NCBI RefSeq assembly: GCF_002309535.1
Contig: NZ_CP023275.1
Location: forward strand, 496,001-560,000
From: Sulfurospirillum diekertiae
GTDB lineage: Bacteria > Campylobacterota > Campylobacteria > Campylobacterales > Sulfurospirillaceae
Direction of reading: 5' to 3'
DNA: 64,000 bases
Translations under genes and position numbers: made by a program
In this document: in pieces, positions 47,399-56,149 of the stretch
Layout of the letters: every line of letters begins with the position of its first letter
Position numbering within the stretch: the first letter of the stretch is position 1
The notes under the pieces: model-generated
Databases searched by the model: none
Seen by the model: only the letters and a program-made list of their open reading frames with translations
What the model was told of the DNA's origin: nothing

Positions 47399-47482
47399 TT
47401 TTACTTTTGTTAACCGATCGTTTACTTTGAGTTTCTATACTTCTCTTAGCGAATTTCATATTTTCTTCTGAATTATGGAGAC

Positions 47483-49081
47483 TCAAAGAGGCGATCCGCC
47501 AAGCGCCTCTTTGAAACCTTTTTCTAACTCTATCGTAAAAATAGCCCCTCCATTTTCATTCTTCACTTCGAGTTTTCCTCTCATACTTTTTTCAATAATA
47601 AGCTTTGACATATAAAGCCCAATGCCCGTACCTTCATTTTGCTCTTTACTACTAATATAAGGTTCAAAAATCTTTTCAATAGGTTTTATTTGAATCCCAC
47701 CACCGTTATCTTGGATAATCAAACGTACCACATTTTCATCGCTCTCTAAGCTAATAGTAATCTTTCCGCCTTGTTGCCCTGTGGCAAGGATGGCATCTTT
47801 CGCATTGGAAAGTAAATTTAAAACAACTTGTTCATACTCATTTTTATATCCCACAACATACTCATCATGTGGAATGTTAGCTTCGACAGTAATCTCTTGA
47901 TTTGTAATAGACATACCAATAATCCTCAAGACTTCATCAATAGACGATTGTATACTAAATGTTTTTTTATCTTTATTGGGCATAAAGAAATTACGGAAGT
48001 CATCAATGGTATGCGACATATATTCGACAATATTTTCTGCCTCAATACATTTAATTTCCATCGCAGTTTTATCAAGTTTGTCCATATTATATTTGAGTTT
48101 GAGGGTCATCAAAAGAGCCGATAGTTGAGAGAGAGGTTGTCTCCATTGGTGAGCGATGTTGCTGATCATCTCTCCAAGTGCTATAAATTTAGACTTTTGG
48201 ATCAAAAGTTGTTCTTGTTCTCTGTTTTTTTGAATCTCTTCGCTGACACGGCTTTCCAGGGTACGATTAAGATTTTCAAGCTCAAGTGTTTTTTGCTGAA
48301 CTTGTTTATGGTAGGTTTGCAAAAAGCGTTCAATACGTTTTCCCAGCATAACGGCGAAAGTATTGGCAATAAGGGCAAAGAGCAAGAAGATAATAATAGC
48401 TGAAGTCACTTCAAGTTTCATTTTCTTTTGAAAATCAGCTTTAGCAATGCCTATCTCTTTTTCAATATCATCGGTATAGGCACCCGCTGCGATAATGAGG
48501 TTCCATTTTGGGTAGAGTTTAAAATAAGATACTTTTGGACGTATGATATTGCTCTCAGGTTTTTTGTACATGTAATTGACAAAAGAGTAGCCTTTCTCGT
48601 GAATATCTTGAAGAAAGATTTTACGAAAAGCTTTCCCGTTTTCATCCGTATAGGCATCGGAGATATATTCACCTTCTATATCGGGACGATTAGGATTAAT
48701 GAGCATTTTGGCAAATTTATTACCACCTTCTATCTGTTCAACTTGATAGACAAAAATATAGTTATGCTCTTCCCCACCATAACGAATATGGCGTATCCAG
48801 TCATAGACCTCTAATTTGAGCGCTTCTTCTTCTTTAGCGGAGGTCAATGGTTTTCTTTGTGTTTTGAATTCTATAAATTCGATGATTGCATCAACTTCGC
48901 GTTTTAAAACATTGCGTTTATTTTCAACAAACGTTTTTTTGCTGTCTTCAATTTGTGCGGAAAGAATTTCATACTGTTTGGTGATAAAAAAATAGCCATT
49001 AAACAGCATTAAAGAGCTAATAATAAAGATGTTACTAAAGATGATGATCGTAGAGATATTGCTCTCTTTGATAATTTTCAT
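47483..49081 (-). CDS. Sensor histidine kinase with periplasmic Cache domain
   Basis: 532 residues. Membrane helices near 12-33 and 222-243 enclose a single-Cache-type sensor (YNYIFVYQ-like HNYIFVYQVEQIEGG, INPNRPDIEGEYISD, FKLYPKWNLIIAAGAYTDDIEKE). After a coiled coil comes the phosphoacceptor block ALGEMISNIAHQWRQPLSQL, then N-box NLLSNAKDAI, G1 IQDNGGGI and G2 EGTGIGLYMSK. It is divergent from its probable response regulator. The neighbouring TRAP binding protein may present its ligand. Cache domains of this form often sense small organic acids. Confidence 0.93.
   Translation of the reverse strand: MKIIKESNISTIIIFSNIFIISSLMLFNGYFFITKQYEILSAQIEDSKKTFVENKRNVLKREVDAIIEFIEFKTQRKPLTSAKEEEALKLEVYDWIRHIRYGGEEHNYIFVYQVEQIEGGNKFAKMLINPNRPDIEGEYISDAYTDENGKAFRKIFLQDIHEKGYSFVNYMYKKPESNIIRPKVSYFKLYPKWNLIIAAGAYTDDIEKEIGIAKADFQKKMKLEVTSAIIIFLLFALIANTFAVMLGKRIERFLQTYHKQVQQKTLELENLNRTLESRVSEEIQKNREQEQLLIQKSKFIALGEMISNIAHQWRQPLSQLSALLMTLKLKYNMDKLDKTAMEIKCIEAENIVEYMSHTIDDFRNFFMPNKDKKTFSIQSSIDEVLRIIGMSITNQEITVEANIPHDEYVVGYKNEYEQVVLNLLSNAKDAILATGQQGGKITISLESDENVVRLIIQDNGGGIQIKPIEKIFEPYISSKEQNEGTGIGLYMSKLIIEKSMRGKLEVKNENGGAIFTIELEKGFKEALGGSPL
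47484..47525 (+). terminator. Terminator of the lipoprotein gene
   Basis: CAAAGAGGCG (47484-47493) and CGCCTCTTTG (47504-47513) form a 10-bp stem, followed by CCTTTTTC. It lies within the last codons of the opposing histidine kinase gene. Confidence 0.65.
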
Positions 49082-49103
49082 AAAAAACTCCCATAGCGAC
49101 TGC

Positions 49104-49109
49104 TATAAT
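49104..49109 (+). promoter_or_regulatory. -10 box of the response regulator gene
   Basis: TGCTATAAT. Transcription would begin near 49116, after the first in-frame ATG at 49111, which supports the later start at 49165. Confidence 0.55.
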
Positions 49110-49164
49110 AATGAAAAAGAAAAAGTATCATAGTGATTCTTTGGAGAAATGTAAAGGGTGTTTG

Positions 49165-49839
49165 ATGGATGAAAAGATGCTGAAAAAGCTTGCTCACTAT
49201 AGAGTTTTGTATGCGGAAGATGAAGTTGGAGTCAGAAAAAATGTCAATGAACTGCTCAGTCTTCTTTTTAAAGAGGTCTATTTGGCAAATGACGGAGAAG
49301 AAGCCTATAAACTTTTTTTACAGCACAAACCTGATCTCATTATCACCGATATCAAAATGCCACATTTAAGTGGTATTGAATTGACAAAAAAGATTCGAGA
49401 GAGCGATAGTAAAGCGCATGTTATTATTATTACGGCGTACACAGAAGTTGATTTTATGTTGGAGGCCATTGAACTCTCACTCCTTCGTTACATTGTTAAG
49501 CCTATTACGGAGACTAAACTCTTTGATGCGCTGGAAAAGTTTTTACAGTCTAAAGACAAAGCGCACCTCCAAGAGATAGCCCTTGATTGGTACTATGATT
49601 CAATGCAAAAAATGATTACACATAAAAATGAGATTTACGAATTAACCAAAAAAGAGGCTAAGCTCATTGAGTTATTGTTGGAAAAGGATTCAATTATTAC
49701 CTATGAAGAGATCGAACAATATTTGTGGGAAAGTGAATATATGAGTCTTAACGCCCTTCGTTTGATGATTAAAAACTTGAGAAAAAAATTGCCAGAGGGG
49801 ACATTGAAAAATATTCAAGGGATAGGATATAAACTCTAA
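49165..49839 (+). CDS. OmpR-family response regulator
   Basis: About 224 residues. The receiver domain has the acidic pocket LYAEDE, phosphorylation site DLIITDIKMPHLSG and switch residues ITAYTE and YIVKPI. The C-terminal winged helix contains LTKKEAKLIELLLEKDSIITYEEIEQYLW and LRLMIKNLRKKLP. I use ATG 49165, which has AAAGGG upstream and lies after the predicted transcription start. It is divergent from the Cache-domain kinase and probably its partner; targets may be the downstream TRAP-type gene or the porins. Confidence 0.93.
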   Translation: MDEKMLKKLAHYRVLYAEDEVGVRKNVNELLSLLFKEVYLANDGEEAYKLFLQHKPDLIITDIKMPHLSGIELTKKIRESDSKAHVIIITAYTEVDFMLEAIELSLLRYIVKPITETKLFDALEKFLQSKDKAHLQEIALDWYYDSMQKMITHKNEIYELTKKEAKLIELLLEKDSIITYEEIEQYLWESEYMSLNALRLMIKNLRKKLPEGTLKNIQGIGYKL

Positions 49840-49905
49840 AAATAAACCTTTAAAATAGCGTTACAAAAAGAAGCTTTTAAGAGCATAGTGATAGAGCTTT
49901 GACGA

Positions 49906-49917
49906 TTTACATGTAAA
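49906..49917. repeat. TTTACATGTAAA palindrome, copy 17
   Basis: Between the response regulator and the TRAP binding protein gene. Confidence 0.95.
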
Positions 49918-49974
49918 GAAAATTATTTTTCATCTATAATCAAATTTACACCTAAATCTATATAAGGAATCAAC

Positions 49975-50964
49975 ATGTTCATCTTTATTAGAGTGATAGT
50001 TCTCATAACGTTGTGTATCTCCTCTTCTATTTCAGCGGAATATACAATCAAACTTACGCATGTTGTAAGCCCCAATACACCCAAAGGGAAAGGTGCCATT
50101 TTCTTAGCCAAAAGAGTAAGCGAGCTCACACACGGTAGGGTAGAAGTCATTGTCTATCCCAATTCACAGCTTTATGGTGATGGCGAAGAGATCAAAGCTT
50201 TGAAACTAGGGAACGTCCACATTGCTATGCCAAGTCTCTCAAAATTTACCAGCATGGTACCTGAAATGCAACTTTTTGATTTGCCATTTTTGTTCAGAGA
50301 TGCAAACCATGTTCATGCCGTATTGGATGGAGAAGTAGGACAAATCATCAAAGATAAAGTAACAGCAAAAGGTTTTGTTGCCATTGATTATTGGGATGCA
50401 GGTTTCAAACATTTTTCCTCCAGTAAAAAAGCGATTATCATGCCTCATGATGCGCAAAGCCAAAAATTAAGAATTATGAAATCTCATGTCCTCGAATCTC
50501 AATGCAATGTCATGGGTGCTATTCCTGTCATTCTGCCCTTTGCTTCAGTCTATTCTGCTCTCCGTCAAGGAAGTGTCGATGGAGCCGAAAATCCACTTTC
50601 CAACTTTTATACAAAGAATTTTTACGAAGTACAAACGGACTTGACGCTGTCATCGCATGGTTACCTTGGGTATCTTGTCATTATGAGTGAGAGTTTTTGG
50701 AGAAAATTTCCAGCCGATCTCAAGCCGATGATACTGCAAGCCGTGAAAGAGGCAACTGCATATGAGCGCAAACTTGTGGCACAAGATGATGAAGAGACCT
50801 TGGCAAAGCTAGAAATGTATGCCAAAACGTCTAATCATTTTAAAATTTATACATTGAGTTTAGAACAAAAAGAAGTATGGCAAAAAACAATGGAAGCACT
50901 TTATCCACAGTTTTACAGTGTCATTGGTGAAGATCTTATTAAAAAAATACAAACAACAAGATAA
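49975..50964 (+). CDS. TRAP-type C4-dicarboxylate-like solute-binding protein (DctP family), without membrane subunits nearby
   Basis: 329 residues with signal peptide (VIVLITLCISSSISAEY). DctP-family blocks are IKLTHVVSPNTPKGKGAIFLAKRVSELTHGRVEV, YPNSQLYGDGEEIKALKLGNVHIAMP and the carboxylate-binding region KLRIMKSHVLES with Arg. It binds an organic acid in the periplasm. No DctQ or DctM gene is adjacent on either side. The divergent kinase/regulator pair upstream suggests that it works as a ligand receptor for the kinase, or feeds a transporter encoded elsewhere. Confidence 0.93.
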   Translation: MFIFIRVIVLITLCISSSISAEYTIKLTHVVSPNTPKGKGAIFLAKRVSELTHGRVEVIVYPNSQLYGDGEEIKALKLGNVHIAMPSLSKFTSMVPEMQLFDLPFLFRDANHVHAVLDGEVGQIIKDKVTAKGFVAIDYWDAGFKHFSSSKKAIIMPHDAQSQKLRIMKSHVLESQCNVMGAIPVILPFASVYSALRQGSVDGAENPLSNFYTKNFYEVQTDLTLSSHGYLGYLVIMSESFWRKFPADLKPMILQAVKEATAYERKLVAQDDEETLAKLEMYAKTSNHFKIYTLSLEQKEVWQKTMEALYPQFYSVIGEDLIKKIQTTR

Positions 50965-51082
50965 GTAAAATATATTTTACATAGCATTTAAAAGTTATTT
51001 TTTTTAATAACAATTTGATAACAAAAAGCGAATGAGTAGGGTGTTTATTGAAAGATTTATTGTAATTTATTATTTTTTGTGA

Positions 51083-51088
51083 TAGACT
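51083..51088 (+). promoter_or_regulatory. Probable -10 box of porin 1
   Basis: TATTTTTTGTGATAGACT: T-rich run then TGTGATAGACT, aligned with the porin 2 promoter. Confidence 0.5.
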
Positions 51089-51121
51089 TGTCTCGCCTTT
51101 AAAAAAATTCAAGGAGATAAT

Positions 51122-52447
51122 ATGAAATTAGCTAAACTTAGCTTGGCGGCTATCGTAGTTGCTGGATTAGCATCTAGCTCATTTGCAGAGAGCACAACTC
51201 TTGCAGATGCATTTAAAAACGGAAAAGTAAACGGCGAATTAAGAGCTTGGTACTTTGACAGAGACAATGGCACATCAACTGAAAATATTTTCAATACAGG
51301 TGTAAGCCTTGGTTATGTAACAGACTCACTTTATGGTTTAAGTCTTGGTCTCACAATGCAATCAAACTATTCTCCATTTGCAAATGATGCTGAGAAAACA
51401 ATGTATACTTCTGATTTGTATGGTTCAGGCGCAGTTCTTTCTGAAGCATATGTAGCCTATACAATTGGTAAAACAACGGCTAAAATTGGTCGTCAATACA
51501 TCGCTACACCTCTTGTAAATGGTTCTGGCTCACGTATGATTAAAGAATCATTTGAAGGTGCTGTTGTTGTTAACACAGATATTCCTTCAACAACAGTATT
51601 TGGTGGTTATGCTGATAAATTCCAAGGCAGAACAACAAACATTGATAAAAGTTTAACAGATAAGACTGCAAGTGATATTGGTGAATTCAAAAAAACAGCA
51701 GTATTCTATGGCGCAGGTACTACTGCAGGATCAAATGTTTTTGGATTTGATGGAGCCTACACAATGGGCGCAATCAACAACTCTATTTCAAACCTAACAT
51801 TAACAGCTCAATATTTATATGTTAATGATGTTAGTAAACTTGATGGCACTGTACTTGGTGATGCAAATGTTTTCTATGGCGAGGGTAACTATGTAGTGCC
51901 TTTAAGCAATATGAAAGTAATCTTAGATGCAGGCTATCGTGGTTCAAGAACAACGAGTCTTCTAGATACTGCACATCTTGAAGGTGATTTGTATCAAGGT
52001 CGTGTTGGCTTTAAAGAGCTAGCAGGATTTGGGGCATCTTTTGCATATAGTACTGTATCAAGTGACCAAAGCGTTCTTTTAGGTGCAGGTAATGGTCCAA
52101 CAACCTATACTGCTCCACTAATCAAAGCGGCTGAAGTAACTTCAGGTGCGAATACAGATGCGTATAAAATTGAAGCAACTTATGACTTCAGTAAAGTAGG
52201 TGTTACAGGTCTTAAAGTATTAGGACAATATGTATATGTTGATCAAGATGCAGTAACAGGTACTGTATTCAATGGCGTAGGTGCTAAGACAAAAAATAAA
52301 TTCTGGGAAGGACAAGTTTCATATGATATCCCAAATCTTAAAGGTTTAACATTATCTCTTGAGTATGAAAATGCTACAAAAGAAGTCGCTAATGCAGCTG
52401 ATGTAGATTCAAATGAAATGAGATTTAGAGCGAACTACAAATTCTAA
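51122..52447 (+). CDS. Outer membrane porin 1 (MOMP/OprD-like)
   Basis: 441 residues. Signal peptide MKLAKLSLAAIVVAGLASSSFA. The barrel has recurrent strands and the family blocks TLADAFKNGKVNGELRAWYFDRDNG, SEAYVAYTIGKTTAKIGRQYIATPLV and GSRMIKESFEGAVVVNTDIP, ending in MRFRANYKF with terminal Phe. It forms general or substrate-preferring channels. It has AAGGAGA before the start and its own terminator, so it is a single-gene unit. Its paralogue follows directly. Confidence 0.93.
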   Translation: MKLAKLSLAAIVVAGLASSSFAESTTLADAFKNGKVNGELRAWYFDRDNGTSTENIFNTGVSLGYVTDSLYGLSLGLTMQSNYSPFANDAEKTMYTSDLYGSGAVLSEAYVAYTIGKTTAKIGRQYIATPLVNGSGSRMIKESFEGAVVVNTDIPSTTVFGGYADKFQGRTTNIDKSLTDKTASDIGEFKKTAVFYGAGTTAGSNVFGFDGAYTMGAINNSISNLTLTAQYLYVNDVSKLDGTVLGDANVFYGEGNYVVPLSNMKVILDAGYRGSRTTSLLDTAHLEGDLYQGRVGFKELAGFGASFAYSTVSSDQSVLLGAGNGPTTYTAPLIKAAEVTSGANTDAYKIEATYDFSKVGVTGLKVLGQYVYVDQDAVTGTVFNGVGAKTKNKFWEGQVSYDIPNLKGLTLSLEYENATKEVANAADVDSNEMRFRANYKF

Positions 52448-52472
52448 TTTGTACCTCTCTTAAGTCTACAAA

Positions 52473-52505
52473 ACAGTGGCGATTTTCGCCACTGTCCCTT
52501 TTAAA
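52473..52505 (+). terminator. Terminator of porin 1
   Basis: ACAGTGGCGA (52473-52482) and TCGCCACTGT (52486-52495) form a 10-bp GC-rich stem followed by CCCTTTT. Confidence 0.85.
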
Positions 52506-52583
52506 ATCTTCTCTTACCTCTTAAATTTCTAAAAAGCTTATTTTTTCATCACACATTTTATTTTATTTTACTATTTTTTTGTG

Positions 52584-52589
52584 TATACT
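52584..52589 (+). promoter_or_regulatory. -10 box of porin 2
   Basis: TTTTTTTGTGTATACT: T-run and TGTG then TATACT. Transcription would start near 52596, after the upstream in-frame ATG at 52581. Confidence 0.6.
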
Positions 52590-52634
52590 TCGCCTTGTAA
52601 CCAAATGGTAATCAAACATTTTCAAGGAGAAAAT

Positions 52635-53870
52635 ATGAAATTAGCTAAACTTAGCTTGGCGGCTATCGTTGTTGCTGGACTCGCATCTAGCTCATTCGCA
52701 GCAGATACACTTGCTGACGCATTTAAAAATGGAACAGTAAATGGTGAGCTTAAAGCTTATTATTTTACAAATGATAATGGTAAATCAAGTGAAGATATTT
52801 TTAGTACAGGTGTTCTACTTGGCTATAAAACAGCTTCATTATACGGTTTGTCATTAGGATTAACATTCCAAGGTAGTGCTTCACCATTTGCTGATGATGG
52901 TGGGAAAGATAGATTTAATAGTAGTATGTACGGACCAGGTGCTGTTCTTTCAGAAGCATATGTAGCATACAACATTGGTAAAACAACTGCAATGGTTGGT
53001 CGTATGTTCTTAGATACTCCACTTGTTGCAAGTTCTGGTTCAAGAATTGTTAAAGAAGCATTTGAAGGTGCTGCAGTTATTAATACTGATCTTCCAAATA
53101 CAACTTTAATCGCTGGTTATGTTCAAAAATTTCAATCTAGAACAAATCGCGACGGCAAAATTGGTGAATTTACTAAAAGCTTCGCAACAAACTCTTGGAA
53201 TAATGTAGATGTTGAAGATGGCGCTTATACATTAGCAGCTATCAATAAATCAGTTACTGGTTTAACATTAACTGCTGCATATGCAGATGTAAATAATATT
53301 ATTCAAGTAGCATACGCTGAAGCATTGTACGAAGGAAAAGCTGGTGAGATTGGTTATACCCTTGGTGGTCAATACTACTACAATAAGCTAGATAGTAGCT
53401 TGGTTGCACCTGATGATACAATCGGCCTCTATGCTGTCAAAGCTGGATTAAGCTTTAAAGGTATCAATGGTACCGTTGCTTACTCAAAAGTAGGTAATGA
53501 TGATGTTGCTACTGGTGTTGTTATTTCTGGTTTAGGTAATGGTGCGGATCTTCTTTATACTGACGCAGTTATTGCGATGAACGGCTATAACAGAGATACA
53601 GCATCATATCTTGTTGATTTAAACTATGATTTAACAGCAGCTGCAAATATCGGTGCACGCTACGTTGTTGCAGACGGGTATTTGGATGCAGGTCTTGTTG
53701 GTGCTACAAAAACAACTACAGCAGACAAATATAAAGCTTCTTCTACAGCAGTTTACGGTACTTACAAATTTGAATCCCTCAAAGGCTTTAGCCTTGGCGC
53801 TCAATATGAACACCAAGATAAAGATGTAGATGGCGACGATCTTTGGGTTAAAGCTAACTACAAATTCTAA
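52635..53870 (+). CDS. Outer membrane porin 2 (paralogue of porin 1)
   Basis: 411 residues from ATG 52635 with AAGGAGA upstream; an ATG at 52581 precedes the promoter and is rejected. The signal peptide is identical to that of porin 1 at the protein level and nearly so in DNA, whereas the barrel has diverged (TLADAFKNGTVNGELKAYYFTNDNG, GPGAVLSEAYVAYNIGKTTAMVGRMF), ending DDLWVKANYKF. Tandem duplication with later divergence or gene conversion is likely. Confidence 0.93.
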   Translation: MKLAKLSLAAIVVAGLASSSFAADTLADAFKNGTVNGELKAYYFTNDNGKSSEDIFSTGVLLGYKTASLYGLSLGLTFQGSASPFADDGGKDRFNSSMYGPGAVLSEAYVAYNIGKTTAMVGRMFLDTPLVASSGSRIVKEAFEGAAVINTDLPNTTLIAGYVQKFQSRTNRDGKIGEFTKSFATNSWNNVDVEDGAYTLAAINKSVTGLTLTAAYADVNNIIQVAYAEALYEGKAGEIGYTLGGQYYYNKLDSSLVAPDDTIGLYAVKAGLSFKGINGTVAYSKVGNDDVATGVVISGLGNGADLLYTDAVIAMNGYNRDTASYLVDLNYDLTAAANIGARYVVADGYLDAGLVGATKTTTADKYKASSTAVYGTYKFESLKGFSLGAQYEHQDKDVDGDDLWVKANYKF

Positions 53871-53884
53871 TTTCTGCCTTTTAC

Positions 53885-53925
53885 TTCCACCCCTTTCTCG
53901 GGGTGGAACGCTTTTCTTTCTTTTT
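53885..53925 (+). terminator. Terminator of porin 2
   Basis: TTCCACCCC (53885-53893) and GGGGTGGAA (53900-53908), followed by T-rich CGCTTTTCTTTCTTTTT. Confidence 0.85.
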
Positions 53926-53997
53926 AATATTTCTTATCTGCATATTTTTTATACAACTCTTCCCAAACTTTACATTCAATCTTAAGTAACTTTTTTG

Positions 53998-54003
53998 TAC
54001 TAT
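53998..54003 (+). promoter_or_regulatory. Probable -10 box of livJ
   Basis: TTTTTTGTACTAT, T-run with TG-extended TACTAT, about 29 bp before the start. Confidence 0.5.
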
Positions 54004-54031
54004 ATTTCCATTACTACACTAAGGAGTATTC

Positions 54032-55150
54032 ATGAGAAAACTAGCTCTACTCGCTACATCTGTTGCGCTTTTAGCATCATCATCTTTTGCTAAAGACGTC
54101 AGTGTTGGTGTCGCCATGTCTATGAGTGGACCACTCGCGGCATATGGTCAAACTGCCTATGAAGGTATTGAGTTTGCAAATTCCTTGCAACCAAAACTTA
54201 AAAATGGGGATACCATTAAATTGGTGCTTATTGATACCAAAGGTGATAAAGTTGAGTCAGCCAATGCTGCAACGAGACTGATCAGTTCTGACAAAGTTGT
54301 GGGAATTCTTGGTGAGTTAACCAGTACAAACACGGCACAAGTCATGGCAATCGCTGAGAAAAAACAGATTCCAGTTATCTCTCCTGTTGCAACAAACGAC
54401 AAACTCACTGAGCAAAAAGAGTTTGCAAATCGTGTTTGTTTTACTGACTCATTCCAAGGTGCGGTTGTTGCAAACTATGCAACAAAAGATCTTAAACTCA
54501 AAACTGCGGTTGTTGTCGTTGATCAAGCGCAAGTTTATTCACTAGGTCTTGCAAAAGCATTTACGGATGCATTTACAAAAGCAGGTGGCAAAGTGATTAA
54601 AGAGATTAAAGTTAGCTCAGGTGACAAAGACTTTAAAGCCGTTGTCTCTCAAATCAAAGCAGCAAATCCTGATATGTTGTTCTTACCAATGTATCATCCA
54701 GAAGTTTCTATGATTGCTCGTCAAGCAAAACAAATTGGTTTGGTTAAACCAATGTTCTCAGGCGACGGTGTTGCCAATCAAACCTTTATTGACTTAGGCG
54801 GTGATGCGGTTGAGGGTTACATGTTTACAGACTTCTTTGACTATGCTGCGCCTCCAACACAACGCTCAAAAGATTTTATTGCAGCCTATGCTCAAAAAAC
54901 AGGAAAACAAGAGGTTAACTCTTTTGTTGCTCTTGGTGCAGATTCTTATAACGTTATGATTGATGCGATGAATCGTTGTGCAAATCCAGAAGACAGCGTA
55001 TGTGTCAACAAAGAGATTAAAGCTACAGCTAACTTTGAAGGTGTATCGGGTGTTATCAACATGGATAAAACGGGTAACTCTACACGTTCAGCTGTTATCA
55101 AAGTTGTTCAAAATGGTAAAGCGGTTTATAAAGCAACCGTCAATCCATAA
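54032..55150 (+). CDS. livJ: Branched-chain amino acid-type ABC transporter binding protein
   Basis: 372 residues with signal peptide (LALLATSVALLASSSFAKD). Type I periplasmic binding fold of the Leu/Ile/Val family: VGVAMSMSGPLAAYGQTAYEGIEFAN, LIDTKGDKVESANAATRLI, GELTSTNTAQVMAIAEKKQIPVISPVATN and DKDFKAVVSQIKAANPDMLFLP. It binds an amino acid or related ligand. Two hairpins separate it from livH, so it is probably made in excess over the membrane parts. Confidence 0.93.
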   Translation: MRKLALLATSVALLASSSFAKDVSVGVAMSMSGPLAAYGQTAYEGIEFANSLQPKLKNGDTIKLVLIDTKGDKVESANAATRLISSDKVVGILGELTSTNTAQVMAIAEKKQIPVISPVATNDKLTEQKEFANRVCFTDSFQGAVVANYATKDLKLKTAVVVVDQAQVYSLGLAKAFTDAFTKAGGKVIKEIKVSSGDKDFKAVVSQIKAANPDMLFLPMYHPEVSMIARQAKQIGLVKPMFSGDGVANQTFIDLGGDAVEGYMFTDFFDYAAPPTQRSKDFIAAYAQKTGKQEVNSFVALGADSYNVMIDAMNRCANPEDSVCVNKEIKATANFEGVSGVINMDKTGNSTRSAVIKVVQNGKAVYKATVNP

Positions 55151-55157
55151 TTGTTCA

Positions 55158-55193
55158 TCTCTCTTTACATGTAAAAGTGTAAAGAGAGATTTT
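55158..55193 (+). terminator. Hairpin after livJ containing a palindrome copy
   Basis: TCTCTCTTTACA (55158-55169) and TGTAAAGAGAGA (55178-55189), 12-bp stem, followed by TTTT. Likely a partial terminator or mRNA-stabilising end. Confidence 0.7.
55164..55175. repeat. TTTACATGTAAA palindrome, copy 18
   Basis: Its left half forms one arm of the livJ hairpin and its right half lies in the loop, so the palindrome and the larger hairpin are alternative folds. Confidence 0.95.
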
Positions 55194-55229
55194 AGAGCAA
55201 TCTCCACTTATAAAAGTGGGAATTGCTCT
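55194..55229 (+). other. Second hairpin in the livJ-livH spacer
   Basis: Arms 55194-55209 and 55214-55229 are complementary with two mismatches around an ATAA loop, ending just before the livH Shine-Dalgarno sequence. Possibly a processing or stability element. Confidence 0.6.
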
Positions 55230-55251
55230 AAAATATTTTAGGAGAATCTAT

Positions 55252-56148
55252 TTGGATTTAACAATGTTTATGCAACAGATGGTCAATGGCTTCAGCCTTG
55301 GCAGTATGTACGCGCTCATTGCCATTGGTTATACGATGGTATATGGAGTCTTAAGACTTATCAATTTTGCGCATGGCGATATTATGATGGTGGGTGGATT
55401 TTTAGGTTATTTTGGCATTGCCATTCTTGGTCTTCCTTTTGGTGCAGCAGTCCTTTTAGCTATTGTGGGTTCTGCCATTTTAGGTATGGCGAGTGATTTT
55501 ATTGCATACCGACCTTTGCGTAGTGCTCCAAAAATCTCACTTTTAATTACAGCGATTGGTGTTAGTTTTTTTCTTGAAAATGCTTTTAACGTCTTTTTCG
55601 GAGGCGTTCCTAGAGCCTTTCCGGTGCCTGCTTACCTTGAAGAAATTGTTGACATTATGGGTTTAACGATGCCTGTTTCCGCAATTATCGTACCTATTAT
55701 TACTGCTTTCTTATTGGCTGCAATTTTATGGGTACTTTTCAAAACAAAATACGGTATGGCGATTCGAGCTTTAGCGTTTGATGTTGGAACGGTTAATCTT
55801 ATGGGAATTGATGCAAACCGCATTATTACGCTGGTGTTTGGTATGGGTTCAGCCCTTGCCGCAGTTGGCGGTATCTTTTGGGCAGTTAATTACCCTTCCG
55901 TTGAACCAATGATGGGTGTACTTGTAGGTCTAAAAGCCTTTGCAGCAGCCGTTGTCGGTGGTATTGGAAGCGTCGGTGGTGCAGTGCTTGGAGGATTGAT
56001 TATTGGCTTTACAGAAGTGGTTGTTATTGCTTTTTTCCCAGAGTTGGGTGGATATAAAGATGCGTTTGCTTTTATCTTTTTAATTCTTATCCTTCTGTTT
56101 AAACCCACAGGAATTTTGGGTATTGATTTTGAAAAAAGTAGGTTTTAA
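55252..56148 (+). CDS. livH: Branched-chain amino acid ABC transporter permease LivH
   Basis: 298 residues from TTG 55252, with AGGAGA 6 bases upstream; the open frame before it is the hairpin region. About eight membrane helices. LivH blocks are QQMVNGFSLGSMYALIAIGYTMVYGVLRLINFAHGD, the coupling loop ALAFDVGTVNLMGIDANRII and FAAAVVGGIGSVGGAVLGG. It pairs with LivM in the inner membrane. Followed at 1 bp by livM. Confidence 0.94.
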   Translation: MDLTMFMQQMVNGFSLGSMYALIAIGYTMVYGVLRLINFAHGDIMMVGGFLGYFGIAILGLPFGAAVLLAIVGSAILGMASDFIAYRPLRSAPKISLLITAIGVSFFLENAFNVFFGGVPRAFPVPAYLEEIVDIMGLTMPVSAIIVPIITAFLLAAILWVLFKTKYGMAIRALAFDVGTVNLMGIDANRIITLVFGMGSALAAVGGIFWAVNYPSVEPMMGVLVGLKAFAAAVVGGIGSVGGAVLGGLIIGFTEVVVIAFFPELGGYKDAFAFIFLILILLFKPTGILGIDFEKSRF

Positions 56149-56149
56149 T

